Shown: positions 38,953 through 51,458, counted from the stretch's first letter. The stretch is 64,000 bases of DNA from Enoplosus armatus (GCF_043641665.1 NC_092182.1:27990793-28054792), one strand, 5' to 3'. The notes: a model not told the origin generated them from the letters alone. Program-made: numbers and translations.

Positions 38953-39170
38953 CAGTGCATCCGGAAAGTATTCACAGCGCTTCACTTTTTCCACATTTTC
39001 TTATGTTGCAGCCTTATACCAAAATGGATTAAATTCATTTTTTTCCTCAAAATTCTACACACAACACCCCATAATGACAACGTGAAAAAAGTTTATTTGA
39101 GATTTTTGCAAATTTATTAAAAATAAAAAACCTGAGAAATCACATGTACATAAGTATTCACAGCCTTTGC
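38953..39170 (+). repeat. Tc1-like left terminal inverted repeat
   Basis: About 218 bp that reappears inverted at 40373-40589. It carries the outer cagtgcatccggaaagtatt and the inner acataagtattcacagcc, both likely transposase binding positions, since fish Tc1-like long repeats usually carry an outer and an inner direct repeat with the shared word AAGTATTCACAG. Confidence 0.9.
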
Positions 39171-40211
39171 TCAATACTTTGTTGATGCACCTTTGGCAGC
39201 AATTACAGCCTCAAGTCTTTTTGAATATGATGCCACAAGCTTGGCACACCTATCTTTGGGCAGTTTCACCCATTCCTCTTTGCAGCACCTCTCAAGCTCC
39301 ATCAGGTTGGATGGGAAGCGTCGGTGCACAGCCATTTTCAGATCTCTCCAGAGATGTTCAATCGGATTCAAGTCTGGGCTCTGGCTGGGCCACTCAAGGA
39401 CATTCACAGAGTTGTCCTGAAGCCACTCCTTTGATATCTTGGCTGTGTGCTTAGGGTCGTTGTCCTGCTGAAAGATAAACCGTCGCCCCAGTCTGAGGTC
39501 AAGAGCGCTCTGGAGCAGGTTTTCATCCAGGATGTCTCTGTACTTTGCTGCATTCATCTTTCCCTCTATCCTGACTAGTCTCCCAGTTCCTGCCGCTGAA
39601 AAACATCCCCACAGCATGATGCTGCCACCACCATGCTTCACTGTAGGGATGGTATTGGCCTGGTAATGAGCGGTGCCTGGTTTCCTCCAAACGTGACGCC
39701 TGGCATTCACACCAAAGAGTTCAATCTTTGTCTCATCAGACCAGAGAATTTTGTTTCTCATGGTCTGAGAGTCCTTCAGGTGCCTTTTGGCAAACTCCAG
39801 GCGGGCTGCTATGTGCCTTTTACTAAGGAGTGGCTTCCGTCTGGCCACTCTACCATACAGGCCTGATTGGTGGATTGCTGCAGAGATGGTTGTCCTTCTG
39901 GAAGGTTCTCCTCTCTCCACAGAGGAACTCTGGAGCTCTGACAGAGTGACCATCGGGTTCTTGGTCACCTCCCTGACTAAGGCCCTTCTCCCCCGATTAC
40001 TCAGTTTAGATGGCCGGCCAGCTCTAGGAAGAGTCCTGGTGGTTCCGAACTTCTTCCACTTACGGATGATGGAGGCCACTGTGCTCATTGGGACCTTCAA
40101 AGCAGCAGAAATTTTTCTGTAACCTTCCCCAGATTTGTGCCTCGAGACAATCCTGTCTCGGAGGTCTACAGACAATTCCTTTGACTTCATGCTTGGTTTG
40201 TGCTCTGACAT
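39171..40211 (-). CDS. Tc1-like DD34E transposase, full length
   Basis: This intact 346-codon ORF catalyses cut-and-paste transposition in the nucleus. The N-terminal region (about residues 10-110) is the paired-like double helix-turn-helix that binds the inverted repeats (KELSVDLRDRIV; STVASIIRKWKKFG), with a GRPSKLS linker of the GRPR-hook type between the two halves. The catalytic DDE triad is visible: first D in ILWSDETKIELFG, second in FIFQQDNDPKHTAK, and E in SPDLNPIEHLWRDLK, with exactly 34 residues between the second D and E. GGGSIMLWGCF, a Tc1 hallmark, is present. The usual family length is about 340 residues. The start chosen is the first ATG; an internal methionine at residue 8 (MKSKELS) is an alternative. 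The stop codon abuts the inner edge of the left inverted repeat. No internal stop or frameshift. Confidence 0.95.
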   Translation of the reverse strand: MSEHKPSMKSKELSVDLRDRIVSRHKSGEGYRKISAALKVPMSTVASIIRKWKKFGTTRTLPRAGRPSKLSNRGRRALVREVTKNPMVTLSELQSSSVERGEPSRRTTISAAIHQSGLYGRVARRKPLLSKRHIAARLEFAKRHLKDSQTMRNKILWSDETKIELFGVNARRHVWRKPGTAHYQANTIPTVKHGGGSIMLWGCFSAAGTGRLVRIEGKMNAAKYRDILDENLLQSALDLRLGRRFIFQQDNDPKHTAKISKEWLQDNSVNVLEWPSQSPDLNPIEHLWRDLKMAVHRRFPSNLMELERCCKEEWVKLPKDRCAKLVASYSKRLEAVIAAKGASTKY

Positions 40212-40372
40212 GCACTGTCAACTGTGGGACCTTATATAGACAGGTGTGTGCCTTTCCAAATCATGTCCAATCAACTGAATTTACCACAGGTGGACTCCAA
40301 TTAAGCTGCAAAAACATCTCAAGGATGATCAGTGGAAACAGGATGCACCTGAGCTCAATTTTGAGCTTCATG

Positions 40373-40589
40373 GCAAAGGCTGTGAATACTTATGTACATG
40401 TGATTTCTTAGTTTTTTATTTTTAATAAATTTGCAAAAATTTCAAAAAAACTTTTTTCACATTGTCATTATGGGGTGTTGTGTGTAGAATTTTGAGGAAA
40501 AAAATTAATTTAATCCATTTTGGAATAAGGGTGTAACATAACAAAATGTGGAAAAAGTGAAGCGCCGTGAATACTTTCCGGATGCACTG
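40373..40589 (-). repeat. Tc1-like right terminal inverted repeat
   Basis: About 217 bp; inverse of the left repeat with scattered mismatches (for example the AGCGCC/CACGG region near the tip). Both the outer and inner AAGTATTCAC words are retained. Confidence 0.9.
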
Positions 40590-40591
40590 TA

Positions 40592-42380
40592 TATATGTAT
40601 ATGTGAAGCCTGTAGCCTCAGAATTCTTAGAAGCCATAAAATTGAAATTAAAATTTCACTGATTTTGTTTTTGTTGACTAAAACTAACAAAAGTCAAACC
40701 ACTAAACTAAACTAAAATTTAAATGTATATTTTCGTCAAAAGACTAAAACAAAACCAGAATCAGGCGCAGAAATGATCCATCTTTCTTCTCCCTCCCTCA
40801 TCTTCGACTCTTTCAGCTCGTATCATCTCAGCGTCGGCAGATAAATTCTGTCATTGAGCTTCAGTGTAAAAGATGACATTCTTGGATTCAACAGCCCGGC
40901 AGACTGATGACTTATCTCTGTTTTAGAGAAACAAAACCCAGGAGGGTTCTGGTGAGATCCCCTCTGTCTCTCCTCTTTCTGAGTGAATGGGAGTACATCA
41001 GAGAGGAGGAGAGAGACAGCCAGGCGACTGCGGTTGCAGTTATTTGGGGTAACAGATGGTCTGAGCGGCTCAGAAGTTTGATAACACTTTTTGCTCATAG
41101 CTTTGCGATCGGCAGGGATTTTTCTTGGCTGCATTAAAAGGAGATTTACAGTACAAGAGAATAACATTATAAACCAGCCCGGGCTGGCTGCCGGCTTGAG
41201 ACTTATTTACAGAGTTGTCAATGATGCAGGAATAAAATGTTCTGTCAGCTCCTGTTGGAGGTGAACGTGTTCTCCCAGGACTTCCAGCCTGACTTCTTTG
41301 CTCGCACTTTCACCTGCAGTGTTTCAGGCATGTGAAGTTCAGGGGCTTCGTATTTGTACGTAGTTTTATCATCCAGTGTCTGCTGCACATTCAAGACGTG
41401 GTGTTTATATCTACATCTTCATGTGGCCAGATGTAGAAACATGTGTACGCACATGAACCACGCGTACGACATTTCTCAGGCAGACCTCAGACCAGCATCT
41501 GAGGAGATGTGATGAAGTGATGAAGAATAAGGTGCCTCTCTGATGCTGAATGAAAGACAGCTGCTCCAGGTTTGATGAAGACCTTCACTGATATGGAACA
41601 ACTGTAAAATTGCACTCTGCCGTTGTGTTCATCGACATCTACAGACTAGTGAAGGAGACACAAGTGTTTATCAGCAAACATTTATTAACCTTTCCACGTC
41701 CATATAAATCAGAACCAGACGTTCACACAGCTTTATGCATAGCACTGGCTCTATTGGATTCATATAAGTGCCTGTATTTATTAACAATTGATATGAATCC
41801 CCCGAATCAATACAAAACAAACTGTGGTGCATTTGGTCAAACAGCAAATGTTTATTTATGTAAATATATTAAAAAAATAAATTTGCAAACATCTACCTGC
41901 TTCTACATGAAACACCGTTAAGCCTCCCTACATCTTCGGCTCCCGGCTGGTGGTTCTATAATATATTCAAACACACAGACTGTATCTAAGTTCCACATTG
42001 GACCTCCTCTGTGAGCTGCTGCCTCTGCTGAGGATTCATGATGCAGCTGGAAACATCTACAGATAAATATTCTTGTATTTTCGTGCGCAGCTCAGGCTGC
42101 AGTTCACGAGGTGGAAACAACTTTTCCCTGCTCGGCCCAGATAAGGCACCACACTGAGCCACTGTATGGGGGACAGCAGCTGATGTATTTTGGTCCAGGC
42201 TTTGATCTCCTGCATCCCCATGTTCTGACTACAAAATAAGGTCCACATATTCCCAGCTGGATGACTGCAGCACAGGAGGATACACAAAGACCGCCAAAAT
42301 AAATGAAACACAAACGTGCGTTCGAATATGTTTATACATTATTTATATTTTCAGTGATGCTAGAACATGTTGATCCTCGA
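40592..42380. other. gene-poor stretch with complex sequence
   Basis: No gene recognised. The block at about 40790-41230 is complex and non-repetitive and is a candidate conserved element; no ORF there resembles a known protein. Confidence 0.5.
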
Positions 42381-42499
42381 CTCTGGTCCAGACTGAAACA
42401 TCTCAACAGCTGCTGATGGACTGTGATGATATGTGGTTCAGACCTTCATGGTCCCCTCAGGATGAACTGTAATAACTCTGGTGATCCTCTGACTCTGAA
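42380..42499 (+). repeat. 'TCTCAACAGCTGCT' family, partial copy
   Basis: Contains ggtccagactgaaacatctc, then gtggttcagaccttcatggt and cctcaggatgaactgtaata, all shared with 58300-58380. Other members lie at 45071-45278 (-), 56340-56600 (-), 58150-58850 (+) and 61905-61935 (+). Confidence 0.85.
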
Positions 42500-42601
42500 C
42501 GTTTGAAATATCTCTAAAAAGTGTTTCCTGTCTGGTGTCAGGTGTAAAAGTTGTTTGTGGTTAAAACCAGAAACAGACTTGATGAATAAATGAAGCTGTG
42601 A

Positions 42602-42807
42602 CGATGAGGAGGCTGTGACCTTCATCACAACACAGATGTCATGTTTCCATCATGTTCTCCGCATGGTTCTCCATCATGTTCTCCACATGGTTCTCCATCG
42701 TTTGAGCTTCGACTGGAGCTCTTTAATGACGTCATCTTGTCGTGTCCTCCTCTTCTTCTGTGGTGGTTTAATGGCAGCGACTGGAGAATTAGCTCCACCA
42801 GCTGTTT
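42602..42807. repeat. dispersed repeat, copy B
   Basis: Second copy of the segment at 16682-16864, with an extra CATGTTCTCC-type duplication of about 27 bp. Its right end runs straight into the 20-bp minisatellite at 42791-43044. Confidence 0.85.
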
Positions 42808-43044
42808 ATTAGCTCCACCTGCTGTTTATTAGCCCTAGCAGCTGTTTATTAGCTCCAGCAGCTGTTTATTAGCTCCAGCAGCTGTTTATTAGCTCCACCA
42901 GCTGTTCATTAGCTCCAGCAGCTGTTCATTAGCTCCACCAGCTGTTCATTAGCTCCAGCAGCTGTTCATTAGCTCCACCTGCTGTTTATTAGCTCCACCA
43001 GCTGTTCATTAGCTCCAGCAGCTGTTTATTAGCTCCACCAGCTG
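42791..43044. repeat. minisatellite, 20-bp unit (agctccaccagctgtttatt)
   Basis: Twelve 20-bp units plus a partial one, differing at a few sites (accacc/agca and tttatt/ttcatt). The first unit is formed by the end of the dispersed repeat copy B, so the array grew from that element. Confidence 0.95.
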
Positions 43045-43949
43045 ACAGAAGTCCATTGGTTTCGTGTTAATCTGCTCTCATGGTTTTATATTGTGGACTT
43101 GTCATTTGCTCCTCTGCTGCGGTTTATGTCACAGTTTCCTGTTTTCAGTGTGTATGCTTGTATTTCAACGTTTTGTTTGAAGTGACATATTTTGCCCGTT
43201 AATGGCGGCCAAAATTCAATACTAGAATGTTTGCTCACCTGTGCAAATGCAGCTAAATATTTTACTTAAACCTATGAATTATGTTCTCTAGGTTTCTTCA
43301 TCACCCTCAGACATCACTTCATGGTTTAGAAAGTGTTGCATCTTTAGTTCGACGTGGCCTTCAGTGTGCGTACGACTTGTTTATATCTCACAAGATGTTT
43401 TTGATGAAGTCCAGAGAGGAGAGAGGACATGGAGAGAATAAAGTAACATGGAAGAATGAAAACAGAGTGAAGACGAAAGAACAAACAGTTTCTCATTGAA
43501 CACGTTGGATTAAAGGTTAGTTCAGTTTTTTAACACTGCAGTCTACAAACTCAGATTTTCACAATTATTCTACAAAGCAAATGTGTAAAGATGATCCTGA
43601 GTCCCTGAACTCACCCAGAAACTACTTGCCTTTAAAGTGGAAGTTTACAGTTTTCAGGAAGAGGGGTCAGCAACGTGATGTCTTTTATTTCTGTATTTTG
43701 AAAAGGTTCAGAAACCTACACAGAGAAAATGAAGCACAACAACCACCACGGAGAGTTCCACTCTGACACTGGACTGTTTGTCTCTGAGGATATAAAAGAT
43801 GCTGCGGGCTCGACTGTCTATGATTAAAGAGACGGTCGCAGATTTTTTGTTTTCCTGCCGATATTAAGGAACTGAATCATTACAGAAAATACAATCTAAC
43901 ATCTGCTTCCTGCTGTGCTTTTTCACTGAAATCAGCATAAGTGACTCTG

Positions 43950-44350
43950 TGTAACGACTGGGGTTAACAGAGGAGAGGACTCAAAAGCACGACTCAGACT
44001 CAGACAGGTTGGAAGCAAAAACACAGCCTTTACTTGAAACAGGCAGGCTTCGGTACAAGGCAGATAATCCAGGAGGGAGTAGGCAGAGACGCAGGCAAAA
44101 AACTAAAAGATATCAAAAACACAACGAACACTAGGAAAATGGCTGGAACGCTTGTACAAAGGACACAGAAGGAGGGGAGAGACTAATGAGGGACAGGTGA
44201 AACTAATCAGGGCGGGGCAGGTAATCACGAAGGTGGGAAACAGTGTCTGAAATGAGAGAGGAAAACAGGAAACATGACTAAATAAGACGGAACAGACTAA
44301 AGTTACACTCTGCTCTTTAATTTAAATCATCTGCCGATCCTGACACTGTG
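43950..44350 (-). repeat. unclassified interspersed repeat
   Basis: On the minus strand this reads with words such as agtcatgtttcctgttttcc, CACCTGTCCCTCATTAGTC and TCCAGCCATTTTCCTAGTG, typical of a fish repeat often seen beside transposable elements. No ORF. Boundaries and class uncertain. Confidence 0.4.
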
Positions 44351-45070
44351 CAATCCGACAAAACCTTGCATCTCCATCCTGCTAAAATAAACACATACCA
44401 AATGAATATTCTGCTCTTTGTATCGTCATCATAGCTGCCAGTTTCCTGTGAGCTTTTTTAGACTTTATCATATTTTGGCAACTTCTAAAGTCGGAAACGT
44501 CTCCCCCTCTGACAGCTGCCTGAGGGTTTGTATGCAGGTCTGTGTCCTGGATCGTCCTCTGTTAGAACACCTGCCAGGTGTAACGTCTGCTCTGTCGTAC
44601 CCTCTCGTCCATCACTGTGGCCGTCACATGTCCTCCTCCCATCTAAGTTATTTCTGTGACGGCAGCTGTGCTCTGAGGACACCACGCTGACAGCTGTTTT
44701 CATGTTTTCTGTCCTCCAATAAAAACCACTGCCTGACGTAGTTCCACACTTCAGAGAAAGGTCTGGCTCAGCCCATCGTCGCCCTGAACCAATCACAATC
44801 GCCTTGGGCGGAGCTAAGCCCAAGATGCAGCAGGAGAGGAGGGACTTATCCCAACAGCCTACATCCTGTGAGTCAGACTGACTCTTATCAATGAAGTTTA
44901 TGCTAATGATCAGATATTCATATGCAGGTATGTGTTTATAGAGAGTACATCATGTATGGATGTGTTGACTCCTCCGTCCAATTAACACTGAAGTCACTGG
45001 AGTTAGTACATTTGCTTACAGTCACTTCATTACAACAGTTACAAGTTACTTTAAATAATCATATAATATG

Positions 45071-45278
45071 TAGCATGCTAAACAGGTTAGCTTAGTGTGT
45101 TAGCATGCTAACATTAGCTAACTAGTAGTAAACACAGCTGAGGCTGATGAACGTCATAAGTTCTGCAGGTATTTGGTCACAAACCAAAGTATTGGACACA
45201 TGAACATGTTGACCTGATGATGGCGCTGATAAAGAGTCAGAGGATCACCAGAGTTACTACAGTTCATCCTGAGGGTTG
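45071..45278 (-). repeat. 'TCTCAACAGCTGCT' family copy
   Basis: Shares gttagcatgctaacattagc, aaacacagctgaggctgatg and gcaggtatttggtcacaaac with 56490-56590, and in inverse orientation with 58620-58760. Confidence 0.85.
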
Positions 45279-45599
45279 TCCTTTCCAACACAACCCTTTT
45301 TTCCAGCCGTGGAATACGTAACATAGATGCTTCATGTGTTGAAGTGACGGCTTTGTATCATTCAGACGTTCACGTTAAACCTTGAAGGCGTTTATGTTCA
45401 GTGAAAACTGAAGTTGTAGTTAAAGGTGGTGTTGTTCTGGACTACATTATACTGGGTGGTGTTTCTAATATCCCGCTAATATCCTCATGAATGTAAATAT
45501 GAAGGACATGAGAAACTATCACTAACTATGACCTCAATGACCTCTAACATGATGGAGATATCATAAAAGGGACGTTTATGAAACAACAGCTGTCTCCAC

Positions 45600-45735
45600 A
45601 GTGCTTCTCATGGTGGGACCTGCTGGTCTCTGTAAGTAATATTAGAAAGAGTCGGTCTGGACCTGCTCTATTTGTGAAGTGTCATGAGATAACTTTTGTT
45701 GTGATTATATAAATGAAACTGAATTGAACTGAAAT
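45600..45735 (+). repeat. L2-like LINE 3' end
   Basis: Contains gtgcttctcatggtgggacc, then agagtcggtctggacctgct and an ataaatgaaactgaattgaa tail. The same words occur on the minus strand at about 2930-3055, the 3' end of the L2-like copy there, so both belong to one subfamily. Confidence 0.75.
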
Positions 45736-45795
45736 GTTTTTGGACTGCATTACACTGTACGGGTGTACCTAATAAAGTGGCCATGAGTGTATGGG
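45735..45795 (+). repeat. 'CCTAATAAAGTGGCC' interspersed repeat fragment
   Basis: ggactgcattacactgtacg followed by gtgtacctaataaagtggcc is a word set common in percomorph repeats. An inverse fragment (attaggtacacctgctaaaa) lies at 63204-63250. Confidence 0.5.
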
Positions 45796-48700
45796 ACTGC
45801 TGGTCAGATTATTACTGTGGTTGATCGTGAACCAGACTGATATGGTGTTATATTGTCAGTGCACTTTAACTGAACCCTCACTTGACCTGTTCATCAGTTG
45901 TTAACGCGGGGATCTTTCCACCTCTACCGTCCATCACGTATGACGTGAACATTAAGATGAATGGAAGTCTTTCACAGGACGATTAGATGTCAATCCAATG
46001 GAACGGCTCGTTCTCACAAAATTCAAAGCAGTTTCAGGCAAACTGGCAGAAGAATTCATCTTGGATATGGAACAAAGAGAGAGAGACCCTTCTTGTGACT
46101 GTGTGATCATTTCCACACACTTGATTTTTTATTCCCACATGAAAACACACACATCTGTCAGACGGCGATACGCAGACGAACTCTCCTTCCTGTCGTTCCC
46201 TTCATATCTCAGAAACACCTTATCTCCGTTTCACTCGCTGGCTTTTGTGTTTAAACCTTCACAATTACGTACGAGAAGCTGGCTCATGTTATCTGAGCGA
46301 GGCTGCAGTGTGAAGGGTGAGATAGATTCAGACACTTCCCCCGGATAAAGAACAAAGAGGTTGACACACTTCACTGAGAGGAGGATTATTGTAGCTGGAG
46401 ATCTGGATTTCTCTAAATATATATTTCTATTTGAAGTGACGACATCTGACATTTACGTTATTCCCGGTTTAACACGAGCAGCTTCAGTCTGTTCCAACAT
46501 GTCCAGGACGAACAGCAGGGAACACTAAGATGTAAAAGAGATGCACACGCCATCGCTGGTATTTCTAAAAACGACTGTGTGTCGCTGCACGCTGACCTCA
46601 GACCAGCATTCAGATGGTTTACTGGAGCAATCTGAGGCTGATGTGATGAGGCGGGAGATTTTACAGCAGTCAATCAAACATTTATCCAAGTTTTCATTGA
46701 AGGCATCATTTTATTTTCCTGTTTATGACCTTTTCATTTTAATCTCTGTTATGAAGCAAAGTCTGCTTGAGTATCAGCGCCGTGAACAAAATCATTGATC
46801 ACTTTGTGATGATTAATGACAGTGATTTATGTTGATATTGATATCAAAGCTCGACTGCTGCGTGTCTGCTGAAGGTCGTGGGTCAAGCGCTTGATGGAGT
46901 TTTCAAACTGCGTACACTAAAAGGATGCTGTCTCTGTCATCAGACCCTGCTCATATTTTATTTGAGAGAATAAGAATATTTGATTTTGCCATCAAACAGA
47001 AGATTCAGAGTCCTTCAGGTTAGACTGAACTGTGTGTCAAACAGTCAAATCAGAGTTTGGTTCTCATCAATGTTACTAAAAGTGAGCCAGTAAATCCTAC
47101 TGCAGCCACGTATCCATAATTATCCATAATGTCTGATATAATGTTGGTTTGGTTGTTTGGTTAAATGTTGAGTGAACATGTTGGGACATACGACACACGT
47201 CAGAGAAATATTCTGAGAATAAACTGAAATCAAATTGGAGACATCTGAAGTGAATAAATGGGCCTTTGATATTCCAATCAGCTGCTCTGGTGTCTCGTCC
47301 ACTCCCTCCGTCACCACAAGACACTTAAACAGGTTGGTGTCCAGGTACTTTGGTGTGAAATGTCTTCATGTCTGAGCTGCTGATGTCATGTAAACTGCTG
47401 ATTATCACGAGGATTTCACCTGGAAAGCTGCTGAGTCGGCGCTGCTTCCTCACAGTATGGACTCTCAAGTCACTTATTATTTAGGATTCATTTATTAAAT
47501 TGTTAACATGTTTCTCTCGAGTCAGAGCAGCAGCAGGCGTATGGAAACAAATAAAGGCCATAAAGGTTTATCTGTGAACTGTAATCACTACTGACTATTC
47601 AATGAATCTAAATACCACTGAAATATTTTACTTTGAAAAGATAAATAAATAAAATCGACCTCGAAGTCATTAATAAACTTCAGAAGAAGAAGGCTGTACT
47701 ACATACTGCTGACGAACGCAGTACGCAGTATGTACTACACACTGCGTACTGCTAGTCATAGTAGTATCCAGTATGAACTGTCGAATGGATGTATTTAACA
47801 TGTGAAATGCACAAAGTTGTTTTTCGTGCCACACGGCAGTAAATCTGACCCGTCTTTGTACCTCATGGACAACATGCGGCTGCTGCAGACTGCAGGACCT
47901 GGGCTCGGCCTCTGGGCCTCTGGGCTCGGCCTCTGGGCTCGGCCTCGACCAGAAATCATTAAAAACTGATTATGAGGGAGCAAATACAATGAACGGCAGC
48001 CATCTAAAAGCCAGCGAGGAGTGAAATAGTCTGCATCTGCTGCTCGCTGCTTTGTTAGGAGGGTAAGTGAGCCTGTAAGCTGAACAGTTTTAATACAGCC
48101 GCTAAAATCATGGAGCTATAATGCAGAGCACTTCCTGTTTGGATAATGAAACACCTGTTTGATCGGCTCGCAGGGTTCAGTGTTATTTCAAACAAGCCTT
48201 AAAGGCTCTCCTCACCATGTGGATCAGACATATTGTGTCTGCTGCAACATAAAAAGATTTGTACCTTGTGTTTTTGGTCCACACAAAGATGGCGGCCTGA
48301 GGCTGCCTGGGCCAGAAAGTGCTATCGGTCCTACAATCTTCCTCTTTCACAAACACAAGCGTAAAGGCACAATGAGTTGGATTTGTCGACATTTAAAGTC
48401 GAGCCCTCCTCCCGGCTCCTAGCTTGGGATCTGACACCTAGTCGCTCTCCTTTTATAGAGTCCCGCCCTCCCACGCTTTTTGATGAGATTTTTTTATCTT
48501 TCCAGCACATCCCTTTTTTAATCCTTCAATGTGTTATATTTGGTGTGTTTTATTACCTGCACCAGCAAATAAACTACATTAAATCAAACCTGCACATAAA
48601 TATTGTGAAACTGTCCAAAACTGAATACAAAATACATTAAAAGGCTGCTGATTGAACTTGAAACACAAGGAAATGTTGCTCCAAGTCACACTTTTAAACC

Positions 48701-49017
48701 AAGGTCATCATGCTTGAATGCATCAACACAAGATAACACACACTAGATAAAGAAGCATGTAACCACAGAGAGACTTCATCCTCAGCTGTTCTCAAAAACA
48801 TGACTCATTCATTCACAGACAGATGTTATTCAGAGTGACGTGGCACACCAGAGGTTTAATTCCCTGTTAGACTTCTCGTTTCAAAAAGGTGCTTTCACCT
48901 CTGACCTGTTGGGTTCAATGAACTCTGGTGTGTTTGCCCGTTTCATTCAGTTGTCAGTCAAACTCTGGTGCGGACGGTTTCTCTCAGTCTGGCTTGTAAA
49001 CTGATCTAGCGGCTGGT

Positions 49018-49063
49018 TGTTGTGTTGTGTTGTGTTGTGTTGTGTTGTGTTGTGTTGTGTTGT
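49018..49063. repeat. (TTGTG)n pentanucleotide microsatellite
   Basis: Nine uninterrupted copies of a TTGTG/GTTGT unit. It explains the long CVVLCC-type and HNTTQ-type ORFs on both strands. Confidence 0.95.
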
Positions 49064-51427
49064 GCGCTCCACCTCTGCTGCTACATCTCCGTCCCAGGAG
49101 AAACGCTGGCACGTCCAGCTGAAACAGCGACTGCGTAAAGTCTTCATGAAGCTCTGCTGGCAGCGTGTGGCAGCTGTCTGTCTGTGTCTCCTGTTGGACA
49201 ACAAACGTCTGCACGCTTCTGTCAAACACCATCAATCAACCGCAACACCGTCCATCTCAGCCTCCGTCCTTCAGCCCACCAGAGGGACGTCCGTCTCAAT
49301 CACCTCAAACCTCCACTGGATCACTGGGAATGTCCCCACAGGGCAGGGGGAGGCTGGAGGAGACAAGGGGAGGCGGGGGGGGGGCTGGGGGAGACAAGGG
49401 GAGGCAGGAGGAGGCTGGAGGAGACAAGGGGAAGCTGGAGGAGACAAGGGGCTGCAAAGTTGAATATTTTCTCTTATTATTTATTCATAGACTTTTGGTG
49501 AGTTTTATTTTGTTTCTACGATGATCTGCAGAGTAAAGTGAGTGTTTTTGTCAATGGAGTCTGGTGGCTTTGAGGAGAGCGGCATAACATCTGTGTATAC
49601 AGACATGTACCACACGTGTCCTGACAGCAGGGTTACACACAGTATACAGTCGTTTTATTTTATTTATTCAGGTAGTGTCACTGTCACACACACACACACA
49701 CACAGACACACGCGGATCAGTTTTAACACATTAAGAAACACGGTTAACAAGTAGCATTCAAAGTGCTCGAGCATAATATTTATATATCTTAATAAAATAT
49801 AATATCTTCAAAAGAAACGAGGGATTTCAATTTCAAAACTTTTTGCAGCTAATTTGTGAGGAGTTCCGTATTTATTAATAATATAGTGCTATGAATATTA
49901 CTACTTCTTATTCTTATATAATCAGGTGCAGGTACGTTGTATTGAAGTGCTTGTTCAACATTACAGTCAGACTCTGGGAGGCACAACACAAAGACAAAGA
50001 CATGCTTTCTGTAGCTCCACATACAGATAAATAACAGTGCTTACATCATTTCAACTGCAGGTGACCTCTGGTGGTTAATGTAGGGAGTTGAATAATTGAA
50101 TTAATAATTAAAATAAATAACTATTATTTCAGACCTGCTGTAAAGCCTGTAAGCTCCTGGAGGAACACTTCAGCAGGAACTTCCAGCTCCATTTGTGCAG
50201 CGCTGAAGTGAAACTCAGAGAGTTTTAATAAACTATTCAGGGGGGCAGAGGACAGAAGACTTTACCTGAGTTCTTTAGGTGAAGGAGTTTCTGCTGACTC
50301 TGGGTTTGAGAAGATATCTTTATGAAATATCTACTGAATATGTTGGTGCTTTCTTTTTTTATTTACTGTAAATGCTGATATTTACAGTTATCTGCAGTGC
50401 CTTTTCATCTCTACAAGTTCACGTTCGTTAGCGAGACAAATAATTCAATTCACTGTCAAGCTCAAAGGAGACACCGGCAGCTACCGGCAACTTTTAAGGT
50501 GGAATGTTTTCTTGCATGTAACTCAATGCATGAGATGACGCCGTGAATCAATCAACACACCTTTAGGTTTTTTTTTGGAATCTCTCACATGAAGACACTT
50601 TAGTGATGATCAGGCACTTAAAACTGCACATGTATTTCAACCGGATTATGTGAACTGCAAATATTTTATTTCCTCATGCTGGACACCTAAACCACAAGGC
50701 CTTTTCATAACGTTACACATCTTATTTTAAGTTACGAGGGTAGTTGGACTGGCTAGCTGGTAATGTTAGCCTCCACAGCAGCGAAGAGTTATTCATAAAC
50801 CTTTGACAAGTTCATTACTGAGCCCGCCCGTCCCAGACGGCACCGTCCACCACCTCAAGTCAATTCTCAACCCGCGGGAAACTGTTACTTGATGGAACTG
50901 GGCCGATGACCAGGTCTCTGTTTTATCAGAATCTAGCAGGCAATTACGTGACAGTTTTAACAGCAGCTGATCCACTATGTCATTATGAGGTTTTCATTCT
51001 GTCACTGAATCTCTGCGCTGACTCGTAGTTTTGGGGACATTGTCGAGATGGTCAAACATTTGTCCAAGTTGCTCATTCCTGCCGGACTTTTACTTCAGAG
51101 GCAACAGAAAGACTTGAAGATGAAAATCTGCTCCAAACTCAAACTTCCACTCAGACTGCTGAGGAGGCTTTTTCCATCTTCTTCCTCCTCTTTTGCTCTT
51201 TTTGGGTTTTCCATGCTTTGTGTTCGCTGGTGTGTGTGTGTGTGTGTGGGTGGAAGAGATGAGTTGTTTGTACCATGCTCCTTTAAATCAAAGGCGAGGG
51301 GAAGGCTGTGCTTTAATCATATTTCACGCCGACCTCACTTATCTTCCTCGCCTGTTGTTTAAGGCCTGTCACTGCAGATCTATCGGCCTCCGTTTGACTG
51401 CTACAGTATGAGGAGTTCGGAGGCTAT

Positions 51428-51458
<31 letters not shown>

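Larger units (their letters stand above)
38953..40589 (-). mobile_element. apparently complete Tc1-like transposon, 1637 bp
   Basis: The element begins cagtgcatccggaaagtatt and ends in its complement, flanked on both sides by TA (38951-38952 and 40590-40591), the target duplication of the Tc1/mariner superfamily. The terminal inverted repeats are long, about 217-218 bp (38953-39170 and 40373-40589), with a modest number of mismatches. A single full-length transposase ORF fills the space between them. All parts needed for a mobile copy look present; activity is not shown. Confidence 0.95.

Noticed and set aside
38932..39120. short ORFs in the Tc1 inverted repeats (also 40422-40637)
   Set aside because: They are the same sequence read through both inverted repeats and are non-coding.
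42791..43044. CRISPR-like array
   Set aside because: Tandem 20-bp units with no spacers.
45998..46348. 116-codon ORF on + strand
   Set aside because: Composition looks partly protein-like but no family resemblance, no supporting splice or neighbour signal.
49017..49463. 148-codon ORF on + strand
   Set aside because: Starts in a TTGTG microsatellite and ends in GGAGACAAGGGG tandem units; explained by repeats.
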